Source of the DNA: Clostridia bacterium | GTDB lineage: Bacteria; Bacillota; Clostridia; Christensenellales; CAG-138 | DNA: 32,372 bases | Direction of reading: 5' to 3' | NCBI GenBank assembly: GCA_017539215.1 | Contig: JAFYHI010000002.1 | Location: 1 to 32,372, forward strand | Part shown: positions 7,099-15,041 of the stretch, in pieces | Layout of the letters: each line of letters opens with the position of its first letter | How positions within the stretch are numbered: position 1 is the stretch's first letter | Program-made: the position numbers and the translations under genes | Notes under the pieces: model-generated | What the model saw: the letters and a program-made list of their open reading frames with translations, nothing else | Told to the model about the DNA's origin: nothing | Databases searched by the model: none

Positions 7099-7626
7099 CT
7101 ACTCCCTGTCGCGGTAGAGCTTGACGTCTGCGGTAACGGGGCCGCGGTCATAGGAGATGCAGGAGATATCGTCTATGCGGAACACGGTTTTGCCGTCGTT
7201 CCTGCCGTAAATATCAAGCTCCTGCACGGTGACGGTGGCGTCGGAAACGGACTCGATTATGCCCGAAACGTCGAAATTGCCGCTGTCGTTCAGCTCTATC
7301 TCGGCGGCCTTTCCCCCGCGTATGCAGTAGGCAAGCATATTGTCAAGAAGCGGCGCGGCAAGGCCCGTGCGCATCTCCTCGACGTTGCCGATAAGGGTGC
7401 GCATGCGCTCCTCGTACTGACCGCCGAAGCTTACGCGGATGACCTGCTCGACGGGCAGCAGATAAAGGCCGTTGGGCTTGCCGGTGGTGGTGTAAAGGCG
7501 CAGCAGGACGAAGTATTCGTCGAGCGCATCTATCTTGCCAAACCAGAAGGAATCCGGTTCGGAAGTGTCGGTATAAACGCTGACGAACGAGTTTTTGCGC
7601 CGCAGGGCTTCAAGTGTATCGTACAT
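7099..7626 (-). CDS. Hypothetical protein with two small beta-barrel-like halves
   Basis: A 175-residue soluble protein with its own promoter and a GGGGGAGG ribosome site. The first half (residues 12-75, including FGKIDALDEYFVLLRLY and LLPVEQVIRVSFGGQYEERM) and the second half (about 100-175, including VSGIIESVSDATVTVQELD and FRIDDISCISYD) both show the strand pattern of SH3/Sm-like small barrels: G-x-I, a 'V/F-x-V/L' strand, then 'V/I..I..I'. This is a structural guess. Function unknown; it is monocistronic as far as the sequence shows. Confidence 0.75.
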   Translation of the reverse strand: MYDTLEALRRKNSFVSVYTDTSEPDSFWFGKIDALDEYFVLLRLYTTTGKPNGLYLLPVEQVIRVSFGGQYEERMRTLIGNVEEMRTGLAAPLLDNMLAYCIRGGKAAEIELNDSGNFDVSGIIESVSDATVTVQELDIYGRNDGKTVFRIDDISCISYDRGPVTADVKLYRDRE

Positions 7627-7650
7627 GGGCTGCCTCCCCCGTTTTTGCGT

Positions 7651-7679
7651 ATTATAGCACGAAGGGTCTGACTTGGCAA
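7651..7679 (-). promoter_or_regulatory. Promoter of the small beta-barrel-like gene
   Basis: On the minus strand TTGCCA (7679-7674), 17 nt and TATAAT (7656-7651), about 25 nt before the ATG at 7626. Confidence 0.8.
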
Positions 7680-7707
7680 TACGCGGCAGGCGGAAGCGCC
7701 AAAAGCC

Positions 7708-7736
7708 TTGACCGCGGTCAAAGCCGCTGGTATAAT
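7708..7736 (+). promoter_or_regulatory. Promoter of the membrane zinc-ribbon gene, with a palindrome over the -35
   Basis: TTGACC (7708-7713), a 17-nt spacer and TATAAT (7731-7736). The -35 is the left half of a perfect 14-bp palindrome TTGACCGCGGTCAA (7708-7721), which could be an operator. It lies back to back with the minus-strand promoter at 7651-7679. Confidence 0.85.
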
Positions 7737-7775
7737 CTATTCAGTACCGCCTGCGGGCGGAAAACGGAGGTCTTT

Positions 7776-8438
7776 ATGGAACCGCTGACGATCGCCATTA
7801 TCGTTATCGCGTCGCTTGCCGCGCTTGCTGTGGTCGCCTCTATAGTCAGGTGGGTGGCTCGCGTAGGGCGCTCCGCCGAGGGGCTTATAAAGCAGATAAA
7901 CATGGCTCAGGTCAGGGCGGAGACCGTGCCGCGCTCGCTTGCGGGCATGGAGTCGGTGCTGCTGCCGCAGATAATGAAGGACTTTCCCGAATACAACGGC
8001 GCAGTGATCGCCGACCGCGTAAAGGCCGACGCGCTTATGTATTACGTCAGCGCCAAGGAAGGCAGGCTGATGTACACGAAGGGAGTTTCAAAGACGTTCA
8101 GAGAGACCGTGCGTCTGCCCGAAGACGTGGCGGGAGGCATTGCGGTGCACAGGGTTTCGCTTGCGGATTACGACCGACGCTCGCGCGATAAGGTCATCAC
8201 CTATCAGGCCGCCGCAAAGTACGAGGACGGTCACGGCGAAACTCACCAGACAAGGCTGACGATGAAGTACATCGCCGCGTATGACGACGATTTTACCGAG
8301 GATATCCGCGTTATAAAATGTCCCAACTGCGGCGCTCCCGTGCCCGCCTGGGGCGACAAGGTCTGCCGCTACTGCGGGGCCGCGCTGCACACGCAGGCAG
8401 GTCTCTGCTGGGTGCTGAACGAGATAAAGGAAAGCTGA
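7776..8438 (+). CDS. Membrane-anchored zinc-ribbon protein
   Basis: A 220-residue protein starting at ATG 7776, with ACGGAGG 5 nt upstream; the frame is open further upstream, but that region holds the promoter. Residues 4-27 are one transmembrane helix. Residues 30-170 form an alpha/beta domain (VETVPRSL-like region, then DALMYYVSAKEGRLMYTKG and YQAAAKYEDG) that vaguely resembles Tim44-like domains. Near the C-terminus is a double-CxxC zinc ribbon (C182, C185, C197, C200: CPNCGAP and CRYCGAA). Such proteins occur in Clostridia as small membrane-surface adaptors; the precise role is not known. It is followed directly by a terminator, so it is monocistronic. Confidence 0.8.
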   Translation: MEPLTIAIIVIASLAALAVVASIVRWVARVGRSAEGLIKQINMAQVRAETVPRSLAGMESVLLPQIMKDFPEYNGAVIADRVKADALMYYVSAKEGRLMYTKGVSKTFRETVRLPEDVAGGIAVHRVSLADYDRRSRDKVITYQAAAKYEDGHGETHQTRLTMKYIAAYDDDFTEDIRVIKCPNCGAPVPAWGDKVCRYCGAALHTQAGLCWVLNEIKES

Positions 8439-8452
8439 CCGCCGGCAAATAC

Positions 8453-8490
8453 AAAACCCGATGCGAAACAGGTTTTCGCGTCGGGTTTAT
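8453..8490. terminator. Bidirectional terminator between convergent genes
   Basis: AAACCCGATGCGAAA and TTTCGCGTCGGGTTT form a 15-bp stem (one G-U pair) with a 4-6 nt loop and T-rich flanks on both strands. It serves the zinc-ribbon gene on the plus strand and the purine operon/carboxypeptidase transcript on the minus strand. Confidence 0.9.
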
Positions 8491-8532
8491 TTATGTTGTG
8501 ATGACCGCGCCCGCGCTTGTTTGCGGGTCGGT

Positions 8533-9843
8533 TCAGTAAAGCAGACTTGCGGGCGCAAGCGCGTCACCGCCGTCTGTTGGGTCCGCGGGGGAAGGCTCCG
8601 GCTCATCCGTGGGAGCGTGAGTCGGCGCGGCGGTAGGCTCGGGTGTGGGAGCGGGCGTCGGAGCAGGCGTCGAAGTCGGAGCCGGCGTCGAAGTCGGAGC
8701 CGGCGTCGGCACGGAAGTGGGCTTGGGCGTTGCCGTTGGCGAGGCGGTATGCCCCGGCGTATGCGTGGGCGTGGGCATTTGCCCGTGATATTCGCCGTAA
8801 TACTCCTCAAGGCAGATGCCGCGGCGGTGAAGCTCGCCCGCAAGGGTAACGCCGACGTAACGGAAATGCCACGACTCATAATGAACTCCCGTGATATGCG
8901 CTTTGTTCGCCGGGTAGCGCAGTATAAAGCCGAAACGGTGCGCGTTATTGCGAAGCCATATCCCCTCGGCGGTCAGCCCGAAGGCGTAATCCATATTGGG
9001 GTGCGAAACGGAGGTTATATCCATGGCAAGCCCCGCGCAATGCTCGCTGGCGTTGCCCGGCATGGTGCCGACCGGGTTTGTGTACGGATCGTCGCCGTAA
9101 TGCGGATCGTGAGCGAGGCGGTCCAGCCACAGCGCCCACTGGCTCTCCTGCCTGCGGTAGGCGCTTTGGAGATAGTATTTTGCGGTCACTCCCTCGTTTT
9201 TTGCGGCCTCGAACATCTTTTTGGCCTGTACCGCAACCTCGGTCTGTATCCTTGCGGCGGTGTTGTGATAGCCAATGAGACTGCCGAAATACCCCTGCGC
9301 GTTAATGAGATGGTGCGGGACGTAATCGTCGGGAAGCAGGTGCATGAAATTGACGAGGCGTGTCTTTTCCCACTCGGTAAGGTATCCGTTGGTGGGGACG
9401 GGCTCGGGCTTTGGCGTGGTGACGGAGGGCCTTTGCGTGGCGGTGGGCTTTGGCGTGGCGGTGGGCTTTGGCGTGGCGGCGGGCCTTTGCGTTGAAGTGG
9501 GTGCGGTGGTCTGCCCTGCCTCATTGCCGGGCTTTGTGGAAGCCGTCGGCCTGTGGTCGCCGAACGGGGACGGCTCCTGCGTCTGCGCAGCCCTTGAGCC
9601 GCCGTCCCATGCGGGAGAAGCGCCTGCGGAAGCCTCCTGCGTGGGGGCCGGCCATTCGCTTTGGAAAGGCTCCGCGGCATACGACGGCCCGGCGGAGCCT
9701 GCCTCTGTGGGGGCCAAGGACTCTGCCTGCGTCGCCGGGGTCACAGCCGGGTCGAACGCGTCTATCAGGCCGCCAATATCGCAGCCAGAGATAAACGCCG
9801 TTATGAGCGCCAAAGCGCAGATCGGGAGAAAACGGGTTTTCAA
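8533..9843 (-). CDS. VanY-type D-alanyl-D-alanine carboxypeptidase lipoprotein
   Basis: A 436-residue exported zinc peptidase that probably trims D-Ala from peptidoglycan stem peptides. From the TTG at 9843 (CGGAG upstream) it has a lipoprotein signal with lipobox ISGC (C21). Residues 30-150 are Pro/Thr/Ala-rich. The VanY domain covers about 155-350, with SEHCAGLAMD (ligands H268 and D275) and YESWHFRYV (catalytic E323, ligand H326). Residues 357-430 are a second Pro/Thr-rich tail with no domain after it. The gene starts 19 nt after the purF stop and shares the purine transcript. The frame is open upstream to 10062, but that overlaps purF and lacks a good start. Confidence 0.88.
   Translation of the reverse strand: MKTRFLPICALALITAFISGCDIGGLIDAFDPAVTPATQAESLAPTEAGSAGPSYAAEPFQSEWPAPTQEASAGASPAWDGGSRAAQTQEPSPFGDHRPTASTKPGNEAGQTTAPTSTQRPAATPKPTATPKPTATQRPSVTTPKPEPVPTNGYLTEWEKTRLVNFMHLLPDDYVPHHLINAQGYFGSLIGYHNTAARIQTEVAVQAKKMFEAAKNEGVTAKYYLQSAYRRQESQWALWLDRLAHDPHYGDDPYTNPVGTMPGNASEHCAGLAMDITSVSHPNMDYAFGLTAEGIWLRNNAHRFGFILRYPANKAHITGVHYESWHFRYVGVTLAGELHRRGICLEEYYGEYHGQMPTPTHTPGHTASPTATPKPTSVPTPAPTSTPAPTSTPAPTPAPTPEPTAAPTHAPTDEPEPSPADPTDGGDALAPASLLY
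8663..8710 (-). repeat. 18-bp tandem repeat encoding the C-terminal Pro/Thr tail
   Basis: Two 18-bp copies (8663-8680 and 8681-8698, differing at one position) plus a partial third encode the six-residue unit TPAPTS in the carboxypeptidase tail. An in-frame unit like this can expand or contract by replication slippage without breaking the gene. Confidence 0.75.
9427..9496 (-). repeat. 18-bp tandem repeat encoding the N-terminal Pro/Thr linker
   Basis: Two identical 18-bp copies (9443-9460, 9461-9478) flanked by degenerate ones (9427-9442, 9479-9496) encode the unit ATPKPT before the VanY domain. The sequence differs from the repeat at 8663-8710, so the two linkers expanded separately. Confidence 0.75.
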
Positions 9844-9862
9844 TTCACGCTCCGAAGCCGAA

Positions 9863-11293
9863 TCAGCTCTTATTCGTTTTGGGCGGTCGCTGAGAGAGCT
9901 TCTGCTCAAAACGGTCCTTGCGTGTGTCGGAGGGGATCCTTGTGGGATACTCTCCGCCGAAGCACGCGCTGCAATGCTCCATGCCGCTGGTAAGGCACAT
10001 AAGGCTTTCCATAGGCAGATACCCCAGCGAATCGGCGCCGATGATGCCCGCGATCTCTTCAACGGTGTGGTGGTTGGCGATAAGATGCTCCTCGGAGTCG
10101 ATATCCGTGCCGTAATAGCAGGGGTGCAGGAAGGGCGGCGATGATATGCGCATATGGACCTGGGCGGCGCCCGCGTCGCGCAGCAGCTTTACCATGCGTC
10201 CGCTCGTGGTGCCGCGCACGATGGAATCGTCGATCATGACGACGCGCTTGCCTCGAATGACGCTCTCGATCGCGGAGAGCTTTATTTTGACCTTGTCCAG
10301 CCTGTCGCTCGGGGCGATGAAGGTGCGGCCTATGTACTTGTTTTTTATAAGGCCTATGCGGTAAGGGATGCCGGATTCGAGGCTGAAGCCGAGCGCCGCG
10401 TCAAGACCGGAGTCGGGTACGCCGATGACAAGGTCCGCCTCAACGGGGTGCGCCTTTGCAAGCTCGCGCCCGGCGGCAACGCGCGCCTCATGCACGCTTA
10501 CGCCGTCTATGACGGAATCCGGACGGGCAAAATAGATGTACTCGAAAACGCAGAGGCGCCTGGGCTTGGTGCGGCAATGATCTTTTATGGACCTGTAGCC
10601 GGACTTGGTGAATACGATTATCTCGCCCGGCTCGACGTCGCGTATTACCTCGCCGCCCACGGCGCGCACGGCGCAGCTTTCGGACGCGACGATGTATATG
10701 CCGTCTGCCCTTTTGCCGAAGCAGAGCGGGCGGAAGCCGTAGGGGTCGCGCGCGCAGATGAGCTTTTGCGGGCTCATCAGCACCAGCGAATACGCGCCGT
10801 CAAGGGTGTTCATGGCCCTTGAGACCGCCTCCTCTATGGAGGGGGCGGTGAGGCGCTCCTTGGTCACGATATAGGCTATCGTTTCGGTATCGCTGGTGGT
10901 GTGGAATATGGCGCCCGTCAGCTCAAGCGCGTTCCTCAGCTCCGCAGCGTTGGCAAGGTTGCCGTTATGGGCAAGCGCCATGCGGCCCTTTTGATGGTTG
11001 ACCTCTATCGGCTGGCAGTTGTTGCGGTTGGTGCCGCCGGTGGTGCCGTAGCGAGCGTGGGCAACGGCTATGCTGCCCTGAGGCAGGCGAGACAGCACAT
11101 CCTGCGAAAACACCTCGGAAACGAGGCCGAGGTCCTTGTGAGAAACGAAAAGGCCGTCGTCGTTCACGACGATGCCGCAGCTCTCCTGCCCCCTGTGCTG
11201 AAGGGCATAGAGACCGTAGTAACATATACCTGCAACGTCCGTGGGCTCCGGCGAATAGACGCCGAACACGCCGCATTCTTCATGTAAGCTCAT
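9863..11293 (-). CDS. purF: Amidophosphoribosyltransferase, [4Fe-4S] type
   Basis: A 476-residue enzyme that makes 5-phosphoribosylamine from PRPP and glutamine, the first step of purine synthesis. The start at 11293 gives MSLHEE before Cys7, which begins the CGVFGVY block; in this family a short propeptide is removed to expose that catalytic Cys. The PRPP loop VVMIDDSIVRGTTSG is intact. Four cysteines at the positions of the B. subtilis cluster ligands are present (RRLCVFEY, HPCYYGT, CSACFGG), so it should carry an oxygen-sensitive [4Fe-4S] cluster, as expected in an anaerobe. It lies 60 nt after purB. Confidence 0.96.
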   Translation of the reverse strand: MSLHEECGVFGVYSPEPTDVAGICYYGLYALQHRGQESCGIVVNDDGLFVSHKDLGLVSEVFSQDVLSRLPQGSIAVAHARYGTTGGTNRNNCQPIEVNHQKGRMALAHNGNLANAAELRNALELTGAIFHTTSDTETIAYIVTKERLTAPSIEEAVSRAMNTLDGAYSLVLMSPQKLICARDPYGFRPLCFGKRADGIYIVASESCAVRAVGGEVIRDVEPGEIIVFTKSGYRSIKDHCRTKPRRLCVFEYIYFARPDSVIDGVSVHEARVAAGRELAKAHPVEADLVIGVPDSGLDAALGFSLESGIPYRIGLIKNKYIGRTFIAPSDRLDKVKIKLSAIESVIRGKRVVMIDDSIVRGTTSGRMVKLLRDAGAAQVHMRISSPPFLHPCYYGTDIDSEEHLIANHHTVEEIAGIIGADSLGYLPMESLMCLTSGMEHCSACFGGEYPTRIPSDTRKDRFEQKLSQRPPKTNKS

Positions 11294-11310
11294 ATTAAGT
11301 CCGCCTTTCG

Positions 11311-11349
11311 TGCCGCATACCGCGGCAGGTCGCATTGCCCGAACGGGCA
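11311..11349 (-). other. Two adjacent hairpins in the purB-purF gap
   Basis: TGCCC-GAAC-GGGCA (11336-11349) and TGCCGC-ATACC-GCGGCA (11311-11327) are perfect inverted repeats in the 60-nt gap between purB and purF. There is no T-run, so they are not an intrinsic terminator; they could be an mRNA processing or stability element. Confidence 0.5.
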
Positions 11350-11353
11350 CGGA

Positions 11354-12769
11354 TCACAGATTTATCTCCGCCTTCTCGTCGGAGGCGCCAAGGATCAGGG
11401 GCTGCACTTTTTTACACAGGCGCTCCACCTGCTCGGCGCAGCGGCCGACGTACAGCGAAGGCTCAAGCAGCGCCTGCATCTCGGCAAGAGTCAGGCCGAA
11501 CTCGGGCCGCGCCGCAAGGCGTTCGAGCAGGTCGCAGGACTCGCCCTGCTTCATGCGAGCGGTGGCCTCCATGGAGCAGGACCTTATTATTTCGTGAAGC
11601 TGCTGACGGTCGCCGCCGCGCTTTACGGCCTCCATCATAAGGTTTTCGGTGGCGATGAAGGGAAGGTACTCGCGCACGGTGCGCTCGATGATCTTTTCGT
11701 TGACGTGCAGGCCGTCGGTCACGTTCATGGCAAGGCGCAGTATGGCGTCAGCCGCAAGGAAGCCCTCGGGCAGGGAGATCCGGCGGTTTGCCGAATCGTC
11801 AAGAGTCCTTTCAAGCCACTGCACGGAGGCGGTCATCGGGGCGTTCGCGGCGTCCGCCATAAGGTAGCGCGTCAGCGAACAGATGCGCTCGGAGCGCATG
11901 GGGTTGCGCTTATAGGCCATTGCCGAAGAGCCTATCTGGTTCTTTTCAAAGGGCTCCTCCACCTGACGGTCATGCTGCAGCAGGCGAATGTCGTTTGCCA
12001 TGCGGTAAAGGCTCTGCGCAACGGACGAGAGTGCGTTCAGTATCCGGGAATCCACCTTGCGCGGGTAGGTCTGGCCGCACACGTCGAACACCTCTTCAAA
12101 GCCGAAGTCGGCGGCGATCATGCGGTTCATCTCGTCGATCTTTGCGCCGTCGCCCTCGAAAAGGTCCATAAAGCTGGCCTCGGTGCCCGTGGTGCCGCGG
12201 CAGCCGAGGAAGCGGATATTGCCTATGGCAAAGTCGATCTCGTGAAGGTCGGAAACGAGGTCCTGCAGCCAGAGCGACGCCCTTTTGCCGACGGTGACGA
12301 GCTGGGCGGGCTGATAATGCGTGTAGCCCAGCGTGGGCAGCGCACGGTATTCGTAGGCGAAGGCCGAGAGATTGCGGATAACGGAAAGCAGCTCGGAGCG
12401 GATATGCCTGAGCCCGTCGCGGTAAATGACGAGGTCGGCGTTGTCGGTGACGTAGCAGCTCGTTGCGCCGAGGTGGATTATGCCTGCGGCGGACGGGGCC
12501 TTTAGCCCGTAAGCGTAGACATGCGCCATAACGTCGTGGCGTACCTCCTTTTCGCGCTCGGCGACGACCTCATAATCTATGTCGTCGATATGCGCCTCAA
12601 GCTCGTCGACCTGTTCCCTTGTGATGGGCAGGCCAAGCTGCATTTCGGCCCTGGCAAGCGACACCCACAGGCGGCGCCAAGTGCGATACCTGGTATCGGC
12701 CGAGAACAGCCCCATCATATAGGGGCTGGCATATCTGGAGGAAAGCGGCGATTCGTACTTGTCGGACAT
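11354..12769 (-). CDS. purB: Adenylosuccinate lyase
   Basis: A 471-residue enzyme of the fumarase/aspartase superfamily. It cleaves fumarate from SAICAR and from adenylosuccinate, and so acts twice in purine synthesis. The signature loop SSAMAYKRNPMRSERIC is clear, as are GYTHYQPAQLVTVGKRA and GTTGTEASF. The start at 12769 is chosen over an in-frame GTG at 12787 because the AAAGGA site lies between them. The purA stop is 4 nt upstream. Confidence 0.95.
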   Translation of the reverse strand: MSDKYESPLSSRYASPYMMGLFSADTRYRTWRRLWVSLARAEMQLGLPITREQVDELEAHIDDIDYEVVAEREKEVRHDVMAHVYAYGLKAPSAAGIIHLGATSCYVTDNADLVIYRDGLRHIRSELLSVIRNLSAFAYEYRALPTLGYTHYQPAQLVTVGKRASLWLQDLVSDLHEIDFAIGNIRFLGCRGTTGTEASFMDLFEGDGAKIDEMNRMIAADFGFEEVFDVCGQTYPRKVDSRILNALSSVAQSLYRMANDIRLLQHDRQVEEPFEKNQIGSSAMAYKRNPMRSERICSLTRYLMADAANAPMTASVQWLERTLDDSANRRISLPEGFLAADAILRLAMNVTDGLHVNEKIIERTVREYLPFIATENLMMEAVKRGGDRQQLHEIIRSCSMEATARMKQGESCDLLERLAARPEFGLTLAEMQALLEPSLYVGRCAEQVERLCKKVQPLILGASDEKAEINL

Positions 12770-12773
12770 TGGC

Positions 12774-14057
12774 TCAGTTCCTTTCACGGATTATTATGCT
12801 GTCGCGCTCGGGGCCGACGGAGACGTATTTGATGAAGCAGCCTATGCTTCTCTCGATATAGAGGACGTAATTCCTTGCGGCCTCGGGCAGGTCCTCCCAT
12901 CTGCGGCAGGAGGAGATATCGCAGCCCCAGCCATCGAAATACTCGATAACGGGCTTGGCGTGAGCAAGCGCCGCGGGGAACGGGAAGCGGTCGGTTTTTT
13001 TGCCGTCAAGCTCATACGCGGTGCAGACGGGTATGCGGTCCATATAGCTTAAAACGTCGAGCTTCGTCAGCGCGATCTCGGTCGCGGCCTGGACCTCCGC
13101 GCCGTAGCGGGTGGCGGGAATGTCGATCGGCCCTACGCGCCTGGGACGCCCGGTCTTTGCGCCGTATTCAAAGCCCGCCTCGCGCAGCTTATCGGCCTCG
13201 GGGCCGAACATTTCGCAAACGAACGGGCCCTCGCCCACGCAGGTGGAATACGCCTTTACGACGCCGATGACGGTATCTATCTTTGCGCCGGGCAGACCGG
13301 AGCCGATGGGCGCGTACGCGGCCATGGTATTGGAGGAAGTTGTATAGGGGTGTATGCCGTAGTCAAGGTCCCGAAGGGAGCCAAGCTGAGCCTCGAAGAG
13401 TATGCGTTTGCCGCCGGCTGAAGCTTTCTTTAAGAAGGCGCCGGTATCGCAGACGTAGGGGCGGATGACCTCGCAGTAGGTCTTGAGCCACTGGCGGAGC
13501 ATTTCCTCGGTCCACGGGCGCGCGCCGTAAACGCGGGTGAGCGTAAGGTTCTTCCACTCCATGAGCGAGAGCAGATGCTCCATAAGATGCTCCGGGTAGT
13601 AAAGCTCGCCCGCAAGCACGGTCTTTTTCTGATATTTATCGGAATAGAACGGCGCGATGCCCTGCTTGGTGGAGCCGTATTTTTTATCGGCGAGGCGGGC
13701 TTCTTCAAGCTCGTCCAGTTCACGGTGCCACGGCAGCAGCAGCGAAGCGCGGTCGCTTATCATAAGGTTGTCGGGGGTAAGGGAAACGCCCTGCGCGGAT
13801 ACCTCACACATTTCCCGCACGAGGCTTTCGGGATCGACCGCAACGCCGTTGCCCAGCACGTTTACGACGCCCTCGCGGAAAATGCCCGAGGGCAGCAGAT
13901 GCAGGGCGAACTTGCCCCGCTCGTTTATTACGGTGTGGCCCGCGTTGCCGCCGCCCTGAAAGCGCACGACAATGTCATACTGTTCGGTCAGCAGGTCGAC
14001 CATGCGGCCCTTGCCCTCGTCGCCCCAATTGACGCCGACAATTGCACAGTTGCTCAT
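12774..14057 (-). CDS. purA: Adenylosuccinate synthetase
   Basis: A 427-residue enzyme that joins aspartate to IMP using GTP, the first committed step to AMP. The N-terminal block VGVNWGDEGKGRMVDLL, FQGGGNAGHT and the later TGRPRRVGPIDI are family hallmarks, and the length is typical. It follows purC by 11 nt and precedes purB. Joining purA to an operon with purC, purB and purF places IMP-to-AMP conversion under the same promoter. Confidence 0.96.
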   Translation of the reverse strand: MSNCAIVGVNWGDEGKGRMVDLLTEQYDIVVRFQGGGNAGHTVINERGKFALHLLPSGIFREGVVNVLGNGVAVDPESLVREMCEVSAQGVSLTPDNLMISDRASLLLPWHRELDELEEARLADKKYGSTKQGIAPFYSDKYQKKTVLAGELYYPEHLMEHLLSLMEWKNLTLTRVYGARPWTEEMLRQWLKTYCEVIRPYVCDTGAFLKKASAGGKRILFEAQLGSLRDLDYGIHPYTTSSNTMAAYAPIGSGLPGAKIDTVIGVVKAYSTCVGEGPFVCEMFGPEADKLREAGFEYGAKTGRPRRVGPIDIPATRYGAEVQAATEIALTKLDVLSYMDRIPVCTAYELDGKKTDRFPFPAALAHAKPVIEYFDGWGCDISSCRRWEDLPEAARNYVLYIERSIGCFIKYVSVGPERDSIIIRERN

Positions 14058-14068
14058 TTTGGCCTCCG

Positions 14069-14788
14069 TTAAAAGCCGATATGCTCGTTCAGGCGCTTCA
14101 TTACCTCGGCATAGGCGTCTTCGACGCCGCCCAGATCGCGGCGGAACCTGTCTTTGTCGAGCTTTTCGTGAGTAACAGAATCCCAGAGCCTGCAGGTGTC
14201 GGGGCTGATCTCGTCGGCGAGCACAAGGCGGCCGTCGGTGGTTATGCCGAACTCGAGCTTGAAATCAACGAGCGTGATGCCGCAGCTTGCCCAGAACTCC
14301 CTGAGCGCGTCGTTCACGGCAAAGGCAAGACGCTTGATCTCCTCTATCCTCTCACGCGTGGCAAGCTTTAAGGCGATCGCGTGATAGGAGTTCATAAGGG
14401 GGTCGCCGAGCTCGTCGTTTTTATAGGAGAACTCGATGGTGGGCTCGTCGAACACGATGCCCTCTTCAACGCCGAAGCGTTTGGCGAAAGAGCCGGCGGA
14501 GATGTTGCGGATTATGACCTCGAGCGGGACTATCGAGACCCTGCGCACCAGCGTGTCGCGCTCGGAAAGCTCCTCGACAAAATGCGTGGGAATGCCGCGG
14601 GACTCGAGCATTTTCATAAGGCGGTTGCTCATCTGGTTGTTGATGACGCCCTTGCCCTTTATGGTGCCCTTTTTGAGGCCGTTGAACGCGGTCGCGTCAT
14701 CCTTGTAGGAGACGATGACCAGATCCTCGGAATCGGTAGCGAAAACCTTCTTGGCCTTGCCCTCGTAAAGCTGCTCTCTCTTTTCCAT
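14069..14788 (-). CDS. purC: SAICAR synthetase
   Basis: A 239-residue ATP-dependent ligase joining aspartate to CAIR. Hallmarks are LYEGKAKKVFAT, VSYKDDATAFNG and VPLEVIIRNISAGSFAKRFG. It is the first gene of the purine operon, with AAAGGAG upstream of its ATG. The remaining purine genes (purD, E, K, L, M, N, H) are not in the window. Confidence 0.97.
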   Translation of the reverse strand: MEKREQLYEGKAKKVFATDSEDLVIVSYKDDATAFNGLKKGTIKGKGVINNQMSNRLMKMLESRGIPTHFVEELSERDTLVRRVSIVPLEVIIRNISAGSFAKRFGVEEGIVFDEPTIEFSYKNDELGDPLMNSYHAIALKLATRERIEEIKRLAFAVNDALREFWASCGITLVDFKLEFGITTDGRLVLADEISPDTCRLWDSVTHEKLDKDRFRRDLGGVEDAYAEVMKRLNEHIGF

Positions 14789-14824
14789 CTTTATTAGCTC
14801 CTTTATGGTATTTCGGTTTAGGGA

Positions 14825-14861
14825 GGCGCGAACGTTTTTCTAACGCCGTTCAAGCCGCGCC
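14825..14861 (-). other. Hairpin in the purC leader
   Basis: In the minus-strand leader GGCGC and GAACG (14861-14857, 14851-14847) pair with CGTTC and GCGCC (14834-14825), giving a 10-bp stem with a 5-nt bulge and a 12-nt loop. No T-run follows. It may affect mRNA stability; it does not match the purine riboswitch. Confidence 0.45.
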
Positions 14862-14872
14862 AACAAATATTT

Positions 14873-14901
14873 ATTATACATCTTTCAGGGGTTCGTGTCA
14901 A
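14873..14901 (-). promoter_or_regulatory. Sigma-A-type promoter of the purine operon
   Basis: On the minus strand TTGACA (14901-14896), 17 nt and TATAAT (14878-14873), a perfect consensus about 85 nt before the purC start. No recognisable guanine riboswitch follows it. Confidence 0.9.
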
Positions 14902-14991
14902 TAATTTACGGAATAAAAAGCGCTTTGGAGCGAAGCGGAAAAACCGGCCGCAAGCCCGCCCGCGGGATGCGGAGAGGCGGCATAAACCGCC

Positions 14992-15020
14992 TTGAATTCC
15001 GCGGCAGAATAAGTTATAAT
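14992..15020 (+). promoter_or_regulatory. Promoter of the M20 peptidase-lar operon
   Basis: TTGAAT (14992-14997), a 17-nt spacer and TATAAT (15015-15020), 21 nt before the ATG at 15042. This rules out the upstream extension of the frame to 14895 as coding. Confidence 0.82.
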
Positions 15021-15041
15021 CGGAGCATAAGGAGAGTGCGT

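Noticed and set aside
8640-8712. Possible CRISPR-like or phage repeat
   Set aside because: The 18-bp units are directly adjacent, without spacers, in frame, and encode the TPAPTS tail of an exported protein.
8461-9495. Plus-strand open frame of 344 codons opposite the VanY gene
   Set aside because: It is Arg/Gly low-complexity sequence made by the antisense of the Pro/Thr repeats and has no good ribosome site.
14789-14872. Guanine/adenine riboswitch or paired PurBox before purC
   Set aside because: The leader is only about 80 nt with one bulged hairpin and shows neither the purine aptamer core nor two convincing PurBoxes.
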